From positions 806,045,160 to 806,109,159 of the forward strand of contig CM060919.1 of assembly GCA_030737875.1 (NCBI GenBank): a stretch of 64,000 bases of DNA. Reading direction: 5' to 3'. The position numbers and the translations under genes are program-made. This DNA is from Allium sativum (lineage: Eukaryota; Streptophyta; Magnoliopsida; Asparagales; Amaryllidaceae). Position 1 is the stretch's first letter; each line of letters begins with the position of its first letter. A model generated the notes under the pieces. The model saw only the letters and a program-made list of their open reading frames with translations. It had not been told where the DNA came from and searched no databases. Below are positions 36,565 to 49,389 of this stretch, piece after piece.

Positions 36565-37930
36565 CTATTGGATCTGATTCCTTATGTATCGGCATTCATT
36601 ATTATCATACCCTTCAGCTTTGTGGAATCTATAGGACTTTCCTGATTGAATGTCAAGTTTTGTGACTCTCTTTCTTGAAGGTTTTGAGTACTGCTCAGTT
36701 TCCTTTGTGGAGAGATACATATGCTCTGGGATGTCGTTCAAAGGTGTGTAATCAGCTGTTCCGAAGTTCTTCGGGCGTTTCGCACTCTTGCCACTATTTT
36801 CTTCACTTTGACTTCCTTGCTTCCAACCACCATTTAGAGTCAAGTTTTCTGCACCACCTGTTACATCAACCTTTCTTTGAGGAACTTAACCCAAGTTTGC
36901 CAAATTTGAACCTTGAGCATCAGCCTCCGCTTCGTTGAGTCAAATGGATTCGTCAACCTTCTTATAGAACTTTTCAAGCGAATTTGGTTCCTTCATCTTA
37001 ACCCACTTTTCGAAGTCTGTCTCCCTGTTAGCAGCATGCAGTAACACCCTCAACCCCATATCAGGTTCAGGGTTTCCATCTTTAGTTACTGTAGTATTGA
37101 ATCATTTCAAGAAGGCATTTAATGATTCCTGAGGACCTTGGGTCAATCCAGACAAAGACATAATATCCATGGCCTTAGTGGTGTATAACCTGAACTGCTC
37201 CTTGAACTTGCATGCTAATTTCCAAAACTAAGAAATAACATTTGGACGGAGCTTCGTGAACCACAAGGAAATGGTTCCCTCGAGGTAAACAGGGAAATAA
37301 TGATATTTTAGCTCATCGGTTGCTCATACCCCATTCAAATGTTTTTCATACTTATGCAAGAAGATATTTGGGTCCGTAGGCCCAATATATGTAGGAATAG
37401 ATGGAGGTATGAACTTTTCAGGGTATTTGGCACCAAGTATCTCTTGAGTGAATGGAGTTTGGCCAGGTGCAAATCCCAAATCCTCATCATCATTATTTCT
37501 TTCCAAGATTTCTGTTATTAGCTCTTAATCTTCTCAAAAATATATTCATCTCGGGTGTTAGGCTGATTTCTTCCATTTAGGTCAACATCAGGCTTTGAAC
37601 CTTCAATTCCGATGTCTTGATCATCACCTAAGACTGGCATTCTATCCAAATCATTTGCGATGTTAACTTGATTATCTGGATTATCTTCTATACTCAGATT
37701 TCTAGGAAAATTAGTTTCATTCCTTCCTACATTAGCTTGATCTGCATTAAGGTGCCCTCTCTACGTTTCCCCTTGATTTCTTATATAATGATCGTAGGCA
37801 AACCAGTCCACATTTTCTTAAAGATCAATACTGTTTCCTAGGTTGATCAACGTAGCCAATAAGGCATCCATCTTTTCCATCAAAGTTTTTTTTATGTTTT
37901 CTAAGCACTGGTTTAGGCTTTCTACCATGG
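36565..37930 (-). pseudogene. gag: G1 gag remnant, Tat-like Ty3/gypsy
   Basis: Gag forms the virus-like particle of an LTR retrotransposon. Reading from about 37930 leftwards, a Met-rich N-terminal part leads to PFTQEILGAKYPEKF and PTYIGPTDPNIFLHKYE near 37460-37340, the pattern that opens the conserved gag domain in Tat-type elements. Further on, 'SLWFTKL' matches the typical LWFxxL core, and the C-terminus (36565-36640) ends in a decayed 'RFHK' to 'ECRYIRNQI' motif as in Tat gag. In-frame stops break it at several points (for example before 37324, near 37230 and after 36840). No protease, RT or integrase follows; the array begins about 300 bp downstream. The element is therefore gag-only as seen. 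Confidence 0.75.
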
Positions 37931-38180
37931 TATCAAGTTCTCTTCGAGTTATCACTTATGCTAGGGTTTTAGCAGTTCCAGGATTATTGGTAGTAAGGAA
38001 AACTAGAATATTGTCTACTACATTCCCAGAAGCCGCTGCTATTCCTGACTTACTGGTCTTCTTATTGGAGGATCTGTAATATAAATCAGCCTTTAGGTTA
38101 TCAATGCAACTTTCTCTATGGGTCTTCCTTATGGACCTTAGTGATCTGTAGTAAAAGGACAGACCTATTCCTTAGATCAG

Positions 38181-38201
38181 TTCTCTGTGAAAGCACTAAA
38201 A
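38181..38201 (-). other. G1 primer-site region
   Basis: In minus sense the bases after the LTR end read TTTTAGTGCTTTCACAGAG, one or two changes from the sequence after the G2 LTR (62067-62085). G1 and G2 thus use the same kind of primer site. I do not name the tRNA. Confidence 0.65.
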
Positions 38202-39723
38202 TGTTAACGCCAAAAATGGAACTAACATCGGGCTTAAGTGAAAGCACCACTCCTTTATGGGTAAAACAATAAAGAATATACAAAAGTGAATGGAAAACAT
38301 GAGAAATAGAAAGTAAAGAGCGAGAGAGACAATTTTTATAGTGGTTCAGCCATCAATGAGACCTAACTCAAATTTGAATATTTTTATTAATTATCCTTGC
38401 CATGCCAGAGTACAACGAGTTTCAATTGATTACAATACTCTCCATAGTAAAGATACACAAGAAATTATAATAATTGTTGATTATCGGTGTAAATCTCGAT
38501 AATCAACGTACCTGGCTTGATCTTGCTGTCTTTGGAGATGAACTATGATTGCTGTAGATGAGGTATGGCTGGAGATCTATTTTAGCAATATTCCAACAGG
38601 TCAAGAATCTAATCCGTTCTTCAGTTGCAGGGGATGGAGTATTTATAGGAGTTCCATAAGGTATTGGGCCAAGCCCACTTGCATGAAGGCTTGAGACATC
38701 ATAAAAAACCACGATCGAAGTTTCACTATCATAGAATCTAACACCATGGATCGTTACATGTCCATGGCCTAAGGAATGGTACCGTTCAATGGACTTAAGA
38801 TATTTGTTCACTCTGTCTTCACTTTTGGCTCTCTTAAGTATTCATTATCCCCTTTACCAAATTTGGTCTTCATATGGTCAAATCCTATGGACCAATACAG
38901 GTCCATAGCACGTGGACTGGTACCGGTCCATAAACTTAAACCATTTTGAATTTTGACTTTACTAAGTGCCTTCTTTTTCTTTTGTGATTATTTCTATAGA
39001 GTTTGACTTGTTTCGGTCTTTATTTGCTTGCAGTTATAAGTCCATCACTTCATTATGCATGTTTTTGGTCCAGTCCATCGAGTATCTTAAGCTAGTGAGC
39101 TCAGATTGCAATTAAACTTGTAGGAAAAGATAATGGATTGATGAAGATTAAAATGAGGTGATCGTTGATGGATCTTATGTAATATTTAGGGATAGGTTAT
39201 CCATCAGGGATGGATAGGTACATATCCATCTACTTAGCCAAATTTCGGTTTTTTCAATTTCATAGTGGATCCATCCATAACTTCTTCAAGTCTTAACAAA
39301 ATAACATGAAAATTCACGTATGTAATATAGATGAGTAGAGCAACCTCTTAAATAAATTTCAATCCATTTGGGCCACCCCTCATGGTTCAGATTCTATCCA
39401 CGAAACTAGCATAATTCAGCAATGATTCATCCATAATGCACTCAATATTTATCCGATCGATACAAAACTTTGGGGATGTCTTCTATATGATGTAAGGGAC
39501 CTACTATATGAATCTTAGGAGCTAGGACTCAACGCAGATTGGTCGAATCTAATTCATAAAGTATGGATTGGTGTCTACCCATGATATTATTTTAAAATCG
39601 TATAATTTTTTATGAGCCTTACTTTCTGTCTTATAATTGTTCCACCAAAATTTCAAGTCAAACCGAGTCCGTATGTGCCTTGTATGTTCAGTTTAACTGC
39701 TTGGGTCCAAAACTGGGTTAACA
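38202..39723 (-). mobile_element. G1 5' LTR (1522 bp)
   Basis: In minus sense it begins TGTTAACCCAG at 39723 and ends GGCGTTAACA at 38202, with matching terminal inverted repeats. The primer-site region and gag follow on the left. A TATAAATA on the minus strand (plus 38640-38647) fits a U3 promoter. A second LTR is not found; G1 ends without one near 34711, so it has been truncated. The flank after 39723 reads CTAAT and cannot be tested as a target duplication. Confidence 0.75.
38640..38647 (-). promoter_or_regulatory. Candidate TATA box of the G1 LTR
   Basis: TATAAATA on the minus strand in a 'ggagtatttatagg' context, roughly two thirds of the way through the LTR in its own sense. Confidence 0.45.
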
Positions 39724-41062
39724 CTAATATTATTTTTTACTAAATTATTTTAGACTATTTTATATAACCAATTATTTATAACTATTTATATTTAACTGTT
39801 TTATTTGTATATTAATTATTCAATATTTTATAATTATTTTAAATAAAGATATTTTATATTAATGAATAAGTATTTTTATTTAATGAGGAAAATGGTTTTC
39901 TCTTCCATGGGGAGAGAAGGTGATTTGTGATCTCAATAATGGGAATCCATTTCCTATCTCTTATGAAATGCTTAAAACCATTTCTTCTGTTTACAAATCC
40001 AAATTCAAAATTCTAATATTAATTCCGTTCAGTTTCGATTCATCATATACGACTGGGATTGTGATAATTTTACAAATGATTTTGATTATTGGATTTTGTT
40101 TATTCTGATATCTGGACCTACGAAAACTTCATGCCTTACAGTTCAAGATCTTATGCCAACGTATATTAAAATAATTGTGATTGGTGATTTTGTTTCCTAG
40201 TTGAAATCTCGGATACGAAAGGATGAGACTGCAATTTCCTACATTGCAAATCTGAAAAAAAACGGTGAGTTTAATACTTAGAAAGTGCATGGGAAAATGG
40301 TTATGGTTTTTCAACTTTAGTTAGTTCTATTTTCTAAGTTATCTACGAGATCTAGAAATGCAATTCTTCTACTTCACATATAAGATAGGGTCTAATTTTT
40401 GGTCCTTAATACGTGAGATATTCTGATAGTCCACTAGTTAAAAAATTCCAACAAAAGGGAAGTGGAAAACTTGATGGTTTTTTCTTTAATGGTGGTAGTT
40501 ATTTTGAATTAGATTCTCAAATGCTCGAGTTATGTTGAAAGTCCACTGGTTATTAGTTTTACAACACAAGGAAAGTGGAAACATGATGGTTATCATTGGA
40601 TGAGTTAGTCTAGCATTGTTCATAAATCTGTCATATACTTGTAGATCTGGCAAATTTGAGTATCTGCATGTGGATAGAATAAGGCTTTATTTCTATAGTC
40701 TTTATGTCCTCACCAGACCTCACACTAACCAGGGAACCAGATGAGCCTGGGAAATCTGCAATTATAAGGCAATACATTGGGGATTCAAATTTGGATCCTG
40801 ACATCAACCTCTGTTGCTTCTTGGTTCTGTTACCCACTGCCAAATCGACCTCCACATCTGCAACATCGTTTAAGCACGGACGATGGCATCTATGGAGAAA
40901 AAGATGGTGTTTTTACGTACTAAGGGTATGTCAGAATAGGTGTTTGGTGTAGGGTCAGGATGCAGGTTGGCTGGATCATTTTTTCACATTACCTTGATGA
41001 TCTGTGTGGCTCAAAACTCCGACGAGTGACGATCTCGACAATCTTCCATCTGTAATGATTGC
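39724..41062. other. Unassigned sequence between G1 and C1
   Basis: An AT-rich start (39740-39890) resembles 2810-2960. From 39900 the composition is more balanced. An exon-like piece at about 40201-40262 is bounded by 'tttcctag' and 'ggtgagt', and an open frame at 40704-40952 (plus) includes LTREPDEPGKSAI. A degenerate duplication of about 75 bp is visible at about 40420-40490 and 40525-40595 ('gtccactggttattag' type). It could be a decayed gene or old repeat; I recognise no family. C1 inserted at its right end and it resumes at 51534. Confidence 0.35.
41058..41062. repeat. Target site duplication of C1, left copy
   Basis: ATTGC precedes the left LTR; ATTGT follows the right LTR at 51529-51533, one change apart. 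Confidence 0.7.
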
Positions 41063-42256
41063 TGAAAAGAAGAGTAGGATCGACTAATATGGAATTGAGA
41101 GTAAATGTGGTAAGTTCTAATGGATGATATACTAAATTTGATATATGCAAGTAAATAATTAGTGAGATAAATATCTAGAAATGATATCACAGATAAGCAG
41201 TACAAAACCTATAAATAAGAGTAAACAACATTAGAATTTTTTATACTGATTCAGAGCACCGTCCTATGTACAATCCCTAAGACACCTTTAGACCTTTCAC
41301 TATATAACCCTCATTTCACTCGAAGGAATAGATCTCTACCACCGTTACATGACTTCTTTCCACCAACACTATACCAGCTAGGATTTTTCTTCTTGGACTT
41401 GCTTACAGGAATTCAACACCTGAATTACCTTTAGGATTTTCTACCGCCTTTGTAGAACTTTGTTACAAGAACTTGTTTGTGTTCTAGTACAACACGGATT
41501 TGTGACAAATGAAATAAAATATCCTATAATCTTCTCATCGAGATTATAGATTAAGAAATGTGAGTAAGTGGAGATAAAATGGGATTTTGATCTCTTTTAA
41601 ATTCAAATGAAATTTGAGTTATAACAACAAAATTCAAAGAGATCAAGAATGCAAGAATTGAGAATTAGAATGATTATGAACTTGAAATCTATAGAATAGA
41701 TAAGAATGAGATAAAGTAAGTTATGTTATTCTTGCATGTAAATATAGTGTTACAACTACCGGTGAAGTTTCATCATCGAAATCAGAGAGTTGCAACCATT
41801 AAGGATCAAAGAAACTCTTTAGAAAAAGTCACGTCTCTTCAAAATATGACAGTTGGAACTCTGTTTAGTTGACAAAATATTCCTAACCAGTCAACTGAAC
41901 TGGAAGTCAAATATAAGCTCCAGATTCAATCAACTGAATAGGAATATTCAGTCGTATGAATCTGGAACATGCACACAACTTTTATGTGCACACAGATTCA
42001 GTCGACTAAACTAGTTAATCCGATCAACTGAATTGTGCATTTTCCAGGTTCACTTAAATATATGAAGTTTTATTGAGGTTTTTAAAAATAAAATCTTGCA
42101 GGAGAGATTTTAACATCATAATCTAAAACTAGACTCTACTAATATAAAATAACTAGCGTACTTCCGAAGTCTTTGACGTGTTTGTGAGACATCTTGTTTA
42201 TGATATGTTGACTTGATCTTTCATCCTTACATTGATTAAAATCTCGTGATTCAACG
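41063..42256 (-). mobile_element. C1 3' LTR (Ty1/copia), 1194 bp
   Basis: It starts 'tgaaaagaagagtaggatc' and ends 'gtgattcaacg'; in minus sense the ends are TGTTGAATC (first bases decayed) and CTTTTCA. It matches 50425-51528 throughout ('gatatactaa', 'gataaatatctagaaatg', 'ttcagagcaccgtcct'). It contains several TCAGTCGACTGA-like palindromes at about 41860-42030. Confidence 0.88.
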
Positions 42257-42273
42257 TTCTCTCCCTTTTTGAT
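42257..42273 (-). other. C1 polypurine tract
   Basis: The plus strand reads 'ttctctccctttttgat'; in minus sense this is an A/G tract directly before the 3' LTR. Confidence 0.7.
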
Positions 42274-42919
42274 TGATGGTAACACTTGAATAGGATGCGA
42301 GAAAACACCGATAATCTCCTACTGAGTTTTTGCTTTCTCCCTCTGAATCTTTGCTACATTCTGCATTCATTTGTTAGTACACATATGATTTCTCCCCCTT
42401 TGTCATCGTCAGAAAGGAGATACTTATGATATAAATTTTTATATCATGTATACACCATAAATTCAAAAATATACCGGACCGTGCATATAGAAGTGAACAT
42501 AAATCATCTCTAAAGACATATTCATAGCATAATGTTCACATAGATTAGGTATAAACCCATCGTAGTAGTCATTGAAAGAATAATTACATATGCATTATTT
42601 TAAGCGAAAAATACTAATTAAAGAGCTTTAAGTTTTTAAAAGGAAAAATGTAGATAGAAGGAAAACATTCCTTTGGATCCTCCCCACATTCTTTAGCTGA
42701 TTCATCTCCTTTCTTAGAAACTCCACCACTTTCCTTATTATCAACATCCTCATCTTTGTCCGATCTGTCGGATCTCCAATATATACCATAGGAGGGGTTA
42801 AAGTCTATAATTTTAGTGGACTTAGAGGAGGATGAAATGCTATGGATAATATCATTAAGCTTTGAAATTATTTTGTCCTGTTTGACATCTGAGACGACCG
42901 CTTTAGCTTCAAATCATAG

Positions 42920-44011
42920 ACAAGCGTTGATTGCACATTTTTGCTATGGTCTTTTGTTTTTTGCAAGTGCAATGAGAATTTGTTTAATTGGACCATCAAG
43001 ATCTATTTCTTCATAACCAGGAATTTGTGGAGGTTGAGTTTGAGGTTGAGATTGGTGACTTGAAAAAAGATCTAGAGCAGGTGTGGATTGGCTTGGTTGA
43101 GTAGTTGTAGGTTGAGTAGGATAATTTCTATAAAGTGATAGAGGCTGTGGCATATTATCTTCCTTATGTTTCTTCTGTTGTTCAAACAATTGAATTCTTT
43201 GAAGCATTTGTAACCCAGTAGGAAGATGCATTAGACTTGATGTTTTAGAACCCAATTATTCTACAGTGAGATTCTCGGTTTCAGGAGCTGACATTTGTAA
43301 ATGAGTAATAATACAAGTGATGTAAACTCCATATTACATAGTACGCAGTAGGGATTAGTTAAAACAGGAAAATTCCTCCATTATGTCTTGTGCCCAATTT
43401 ATCCTCTTATTTCCTCTTATAGCATATAAAGCTTACAAATTCCTATGATATACTTGATCATAACTTCCAGTATGGGGATTAATGGTGTGGGTTAAAGCAT
43501 GATAAATCACACAAGCCTTTGTTCATAGGTTAATTGCTTTATGTTGATGAGGTCATCAAAGAGAAATGGATGGCTAATTGTATCATGACCCAACCTATCA
43601 CATTCTATTTCAAATAATTCTTCTCCTCCGGATGGACATTGAAAAATGTGATCCAATCTAGCTTGAGTAAGATAGATATGAACTCCACATACATTTGTAC
43701 ATAAAGTTTTCATCCTGTGATTCTTGGTGCTCAAGTTTCATAGTTGAAAAGAAAAGTTTGAATAGCAAGGGGTAAACGTTGACATTGTTATATGTGTATA
43801 AAAGAAGAGATTCAAGACTATTAATTTGAATCACTGGAAGCATTTCATACGATTCAAACTCAGCAAATTTCGTGAACGAACCTTCGAATATACGAGTGTT
43901 CTTCATCTTTTTGAACCTATCCTTGGCCTTTTAACTGAGAAGTCATGAATCAGTTTGAGATTTTGTTGGTTTAGTTGATGAAGAAGCTTCTCTTTGTCAT
44001 TTGGGTGCCAT
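42920..44011 (-). pseudogene. C1 extra 3' ORF, decayed (plant transposon-associated domain)
   Basis: It lies between pol and the 3' LTR, the place of the extra (envelope-like) ORF in Sirevirus-type copia elements. From a start at 44011 (MAPK, followed by a stop), the frame gives FEGSFTKFAEFESY and YPLLFKLFFSTMKLE (about 43895-43730), then CGVHIYLTQARLDHIF with 'PSGGEELFE' (about 43690-43610), and a Gln/Pro-rich tail (43255-42944). The order 'YPxLVxxFY', 'VxGxxIxLTxxxL', 'IFxxPxxG' is that of a domain common in plant retrotransposon extra ORFs. A frame change near 43660-43730 and several stops disable it. Its biochemical role is unknown to me. Confidence 0.62.
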
Positions 44012-44589
44012 TTGATGGTCTTTTGGGTTTTATTTGAAAATTTTATATTTTAGAGAGTTAGGACTAATAGGGGTTTCAAAATTGTTGTGTTGAATAAGTG
44101 AAATGAGGTTGGAAGAGGGAGAGCCATCACGTATAGAGTAATTTTTCAACTGACTCAATTGACAGAGTTAGAAGATTCAATCGGCTGAATGCTCCATATT
44201 TACAACCCGAGAGAAAGTTTGAAAATTTAGTTAAATGAAAGTTTATCTTCATTCCACTGAGTTACAGGAAAAATTATCCCGAGAGTTTTGCCCTTAATTT
44301 AGTTGACTGGTCAAAGAAGTTTAATCGACTTTTTAATGCTGACTTTGAATCCAAGAGGTGATAATAGTATTTAATCGACTAGTGAAAGAGTTAAAAACTT
44401 AAAAGTTTGTTTTTCTTAACTCGAAGTATCTCAAGCTTTCTTATGTTATAACATTTATGTTTTTCTCAAATGTTATCATTCACTTTATGCAGCAAAGAAG
44501 AAGAAAAAATATTGGTAAATGATTTGCATACATAAATAATAGATATTATTTTATAATACAAAAAATTTGTTAAAAGAAATTTTATTTAG

Positions 44590-45103
44590 ATGATGATGAG
44601 TCAAATTTTCTTGGAATTTTGCTTTTCTCTTTGTATGCTTCTTTATTAGCATCATAGTTTTTATCCAAAGAACTTAGTGAAAGGAAGGTTGTTTGGGACT
44701 TGTATTTCGTGGATTCCATGATGGTGAAGGACGAAGAGAAGGTTCTTTAACATCGGGTTTGACTGATCCACAAATTTATCACAATTTGTTTGAGAAAGCT
44801 TAATCGACATGCTGTGACTTTCTGCTCGAGATATAGTTCACGATGAAGCTCCTATTGTTGACATTGGTAATGATGAATATTGTCTATTTATTGTTTAGTG
44901 GATGGAGATACGATCATAGGTTGTTTTAATTTTTTACTATTCGGTGTATAGCCGGTATAATAATTTGACCATTTATAGACTGGATCATGTCATGGTGTTA
45001 GAGATTGAATCTTTGGTGAAGTTGGTTATGATGGTGATGAAGGTGAGGATTTAGTTGTTGGTGGTGTAAAATCAATGTAGGATAAATGATTGCCTGAAGA
45101 CAT
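44590..45103 (-). pseudogene. C1 second 3' open region, decayed
   Basis: From ATG at 45103 a Ser/Pro/Thr-rich stretch (PPTTKSSPSSPS) leads into a region with several in-frame stops. It sits between RNase H and the domain at 42920-44011 and may be the N-terminal part of the same extra gene or a separate low-complexity ORF. No family is recognised. Confidence 0.35.
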
Positions 45104-45479
45104 TTTCTTTATTACTTTTATAATATATGTTTATCATTGTTTTATAAAAAGCAAGTATAAAGATTCTGTTTATAGTAGCCTATTACTCAATTTCAAGAAT
45201 TTTTTTCTGTAGTTTAGAAATAACTTAGAATATGAACTGTAATTAAGTAGATCTTTAAGAATTAATGGTTCAAAACTGTTAATTCAAAGATATGCAATAT
45301 AAGTATCCTATAGTTTTTTAACAAAAAAAGGAAAAGAAATAACAAACATTCAAATGGAAAGAGTAAGAGAGATGTATACAAGCCACTATGGTTCGAATCT
45401 CGGTTAACGCAGAAATTTAAACTGAAATTTTTATGTAAAAAATTCATAAATCTTTAAACGATACTAATCCTAGTTCTCA

Positions 45480-45850
45480 TCTTAGTTTTATAAATATAGA
45501 GTAATGTTTAGTAAAGATATCTGCTGTTTGATTTTCTGATGAGACAAATTTTAAATTTATTATTTCTTTTTCAATGTTGTCACGTAAAAAGTGATGACGT
45601 ATATCAATATGTTTAGTTCGTGAATGATTAACTGGATTTTAAGATAAATTTATTGCACTAGTATTATCACAATAGATTGTTGATTTTGATGAAGTTACGT
45701 TAAAATCTTTAGGTGCTTGTTGCATGTATATAATCTGAACACAAGCCAAAGTTGCTGATATATATTTAGCTTCACATATTGATAGTGAAACACAATTTTG
45801 TTTCTTGCTGGACCAAGTGGCTAGCTAGTGATTTTCCAATAAAATGACAA
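45480..45850 (-). pseudogene. pol: C1 RNase H region
   Basis: RNase H degrades the RNA of the RNA-DNA hybrid during reverse transcription. In minus sense the region shows SLSIFEAKYISAT (the usual form is SLSTAEAEY), then IYCDNTSAINLS and [17 protein letters not shown], the canonical end of copia pol. A stop follows 'NLS', and the Glu of the AEAEY motif has become Lys, so it is probably inactive. Confidence 0.82.
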
Positions 45851-46079
45851 GTACCACCTAAGCGTTTTTGATCCATTTGTAATCCTCCGAAATCGACATC
45901 ACTATAGGATACTGATTTGAGAGAACAATCTTTCAGATAGAAAAGTCCAAAATCTTTAGTATTATTTAGATAACGTAATAAACGTTTTACTACTCGTAAA
46001 TGTGATTCCTTTGTATTGGATTGAAATCATGCACGTAAACAAACACTCATCATTTTATTTGGTCGTCTAGTTGTTAAAT

Positions 46080-46960
46080 ATAATAATGATCATATCATAC
46101 TGAGATATAATTTTTGATCAACACTTTTGCCATTTTCATCTCTATCAAGATGTGTTGTTGTACTCTTAGGAGTTGGTTTTGCAGAAGTGTTTCCCATTCC
46201 AAAACATTTAAATAAATTATTATGATATTTTTCTTGATTTATAAAGATACCATTATATAATTGTTCAGTTTGTAGACCAAAAAAATAAGATAATTCTCCC
46301 ATGTGGGACATTTCAAATTCCTTAGTCATAATTTCTGAAAATTCTTGACATAGTTTTTCATTAGTAAATAGAAAATAATATCGTCTATATATATTTTAAT
46401 TATTAATATATCCAATTTATTTCTTTTTATAAATAATGTTTGATCAACCTTTCCATTTTTAAATCCTAAACTTATTAAATAATTCTTAAGATGTTCATAC
46501 CAAGCATGGGGTGCTTGTTTTATACAATATAAGGCCTATTATAACTTATATGTAATCTATATATTTTTTCATGTGTAAATGAAGGAGGTTCAACATAAAC
46601 ATTCTTCTATATATCCATTTAAGAAAGCACTTTTTTACATCCATTTGATATAGTTTAAAATTATGAAAACAGATGTAGGCTAGTAAAATACGAATTGCTT
46701 CTAATTTGGCGACCGAAGTAAAAGTTTCTTCTTAGTCTATTCCTTCTTCAACCCAAAAAGTGGATCCTACTCTAATAGCTCCGAATGACTATATCCTTGC
46801 ACAACTAATCTTGCTTTATTTATAGTTATATCTCCAAATTCGCCAGCTTTGTTTTTATAAACCCATTTTGTACCCATGACAGCTTGATCACTTGGTCTAG
46901 AAACTGATTCCCGCACTTCATTATGTTCAAATTGGTTAAGCTCTTCTTGCATAGCTATGA
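46080..46960 (-). pseudogene. pol: C1 reverse transcriptase
   Basis: The start of the RT domain is at 46952-46767 (ELNQFEHNEV, GTKWVYKNKAGEFG, KARLVVQGYS). The catalytic box reads YIDD at 46380-46391, where copia elements usually have YVDD, followed by the downstream part at 46329-46090 (MGELSYFFGLQ, GIFINQEKY). Stops and frame changes fall between about 46760 and 46400, so no complete enzyme can be made. In a living element it copies element RNA into DNA inside the particle. Confidence 0.85.
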
Positions 46961-47388
46961 TCCAATTGTCATCGATAGAGGCTTCTTTTGCATTTTTGGG
47001 TTCTATATAAGAAAGGAATGCAATGTGACTTACGAGATTTCTAGTTCTTACATTTGAAGTTATATCTCCAATAATGTTTTGAAGTGGGTGATCTCGTAAT
47101 ATTTTCGGTGGAGATCTTAATTCATTATTATTTTGAACAATGTTTTCATCTTCTCTATTATTTGATTGGTATTTGTATCTCGAATATTATATTCATTCAT
47201 ATTTTGACTAGTATTTTCATTTTCTATGTCAGTAGAACTAATATTTTCATTATCATTGTTTTCAATAACGTTTTCGTTTTCTCTATAATTATAAAGTTAT
47301 CGTCTTCTCTAGAATTTTTACTTATCAAATTTTCATTAATATATGAATATTGATTAATATTTTCGTCAAAATATAAGTGAAGTGTTTT

Positions 47389-48415
47389 CTAAATTATGCT
47401 TGTTCTTTTATTAAAAATATGATAAGCTTTGCTTCGATCAGAATACCTTACAAATATTCCTTCATCCAATTTTGAATCCAATTTTCCCAACTTATCTTTA
47501 GTGTTTAAGACAAAACATTTTGAACCAAAAATCTTAAAATATGTTTTTTTTTCTGTTGTTACATAATTCATATGGAGTGTTTTTCATAAGCAGCTGAAAG
47601 AAACATAATTTAAACATAATAGGCTGTTGCAACTACTTCTGTCCAGAAATGTTTAGCTAATGTGCTTCCATTTAGTAACGTTCAGACATATTCATGTAAT
47701 ATTCTGTTTTTCCATTCTAAAACTCCATTTGTTATGGAGTTCTAGGAAATGATTTTTTTTGAAAAATTCCTTTCTTCTTACAATATTAATCGAATATTTT
47801 GTTTTTGAATTCTTCTTCATGACCACTTCTTATTTTTTTTACTTTAAATCCTTTTAAATTTTGAACTTATTTAACAAAAGTTTCAAAATGTTTAAAGGTA
47901 TCACTTTTATTTCTCATAAATATTATCCAAGTATACCTAGAAAAATCATCAACAAGTACAAACACATATCTACAATGATTCATGGATTGAACTTGGGTTG
48001 TCCCAAATAAATCCATATGAAGTAATTCCAGTTGTTGTAATATTGATATGACCTTTTTAGATTTAGATAAAGATTTGTCTAATTTACCTAATTAGGAAGC
48101 GTCACAAAGGTTATCAACTTTAAATTTTATTTTTGGTAATCCCTTTACTAATTAATTTTTCAAAATTTTATTTATTGTTTTAAAATTTATATGACAAAGT
48201 CTTTTGTGTCATATCCAAGGATCATTTTCTTTAGCTGATAAACACAAATCTGGATTATTATTAGTTCTCATATTCAGAATGTAAATATTTTTATCTCTAT
48301 TTCCTTCAAAAATAAGATTTTGTTTTTTATCAGAAATACTACATTTATTTTCTGAAAAAGATATTTTGAAACCCTTATCCCATAATTTACTAATTCTAAG
48401 AAAATTATGTTTCAA
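47389..48415 (-). pseudogene. pol: C1 integrase with GAG-pre-integrase segment
   Basis: Integrase inserts the cDNA copy into chromosomes. At 48415-48209 the segment before the zinc-binding region is visible. The core follows with LELLHMDLFG (about 48030-48005, first catalytic Asp) and VDDFSRYTW (about 47954-47928, second Asp). The C-terminal part at 47571-47389 shows FGSKCFVLN and KLDEGIFVRYS with 'KAYHIFNKRT', a classical copia integrase end. Several stops and frameshifts interrupt it. Integrase before RT is the Ty1/copia order. Confidence 0.85.
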
Positions 48416-48539
48416 ATTTTAACAAACAAACATTAGTAATAAGAGGTAAATTAGATATCGTAATTGCTCACATCGCCTTTGCTGATGATATATCCCTTGG
48501 AATTATCTCCAAAAGTGACACTTTATCCTTTGGAGTAGA

Positions 48540-48640
48540 TAATATTTGTTAAAATCTCTTTGTCTCCTATCATATGTTTTGAGCAACCACTGTCGAGTAT
48601 CCACTTTCCTCTTTTCTTGAGTGGGACCTGCAAAAAATAT
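48540..48640 (-). pseudogene. pol: C1 aspartic protease active-site segment
   Basis: In minus sense the frame reads WILDSGCSKHMIGDKE, with the catalytic DSG triplet intact at 48586-48594. This is the copia protease motif, between gag and integrase as expected. Flanking reading frames are broken. Confidence 0.78.
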
Positions 48641-49389
48641 GTAATGACGTTGGTACCCGCTTCCTCTGTTAGGGTCTTAAGAGTTAGGTGTTAGGAAACC
48701 AATCCCACTATGGTTCGATGTCCCTTTTATAAATATAATTCTTATTTTTATGAACAGTTTCAAAAAATGATTTTATATATTTATTTCTAATCAAAAAATA
48801 ATTTGTTTTAGGAACCCATATGTTAATAATTTTAGAAACTATTTTTGCAACAAATTTTTCTATGTTTCTAATTTTGACCTTTCTATTCAATTTCTTCCTA
48901 GGTTGAATATCAGCCTTTTTTATAACATAATCCTTTTTTACTAGATGTAGGTTTAGAATTTTCTATAATTTTAGATAAATTCTCTCTTCCTTTGTTAAAA
49001 TTAGATATATTTTAGTAATATCACTAGAATTATCTAATTTTACTATTTTAATCCTCGTTTTCTACTCATAATTTTTAGAAATAAGTGGATTGTTTTTTTC
49101 TTTTTGAGTTTTAATTTCTTGACTCAATAAAGAAAGTTGAGAATTAGCATCACAATAAGATTCTTGAAGTTTTCTAATTTCTTCTTCTAATATCTCTTTT
49201 TCATCTTTCAGCATATCTCTTCCAAGTTCTGCCTTTTTTGATCCTATTATTAGCTTATTTACATTTTCTTTTGAAATTATTTTTGGATTCTAATAATTTT
49301 GAATTTATTTCTACCATATCTTTATAAGAAAATTTACTTACCTCATTAACTTTAGCCATAAAGCATATGTTAGCTTGTTTAGTGTCACT

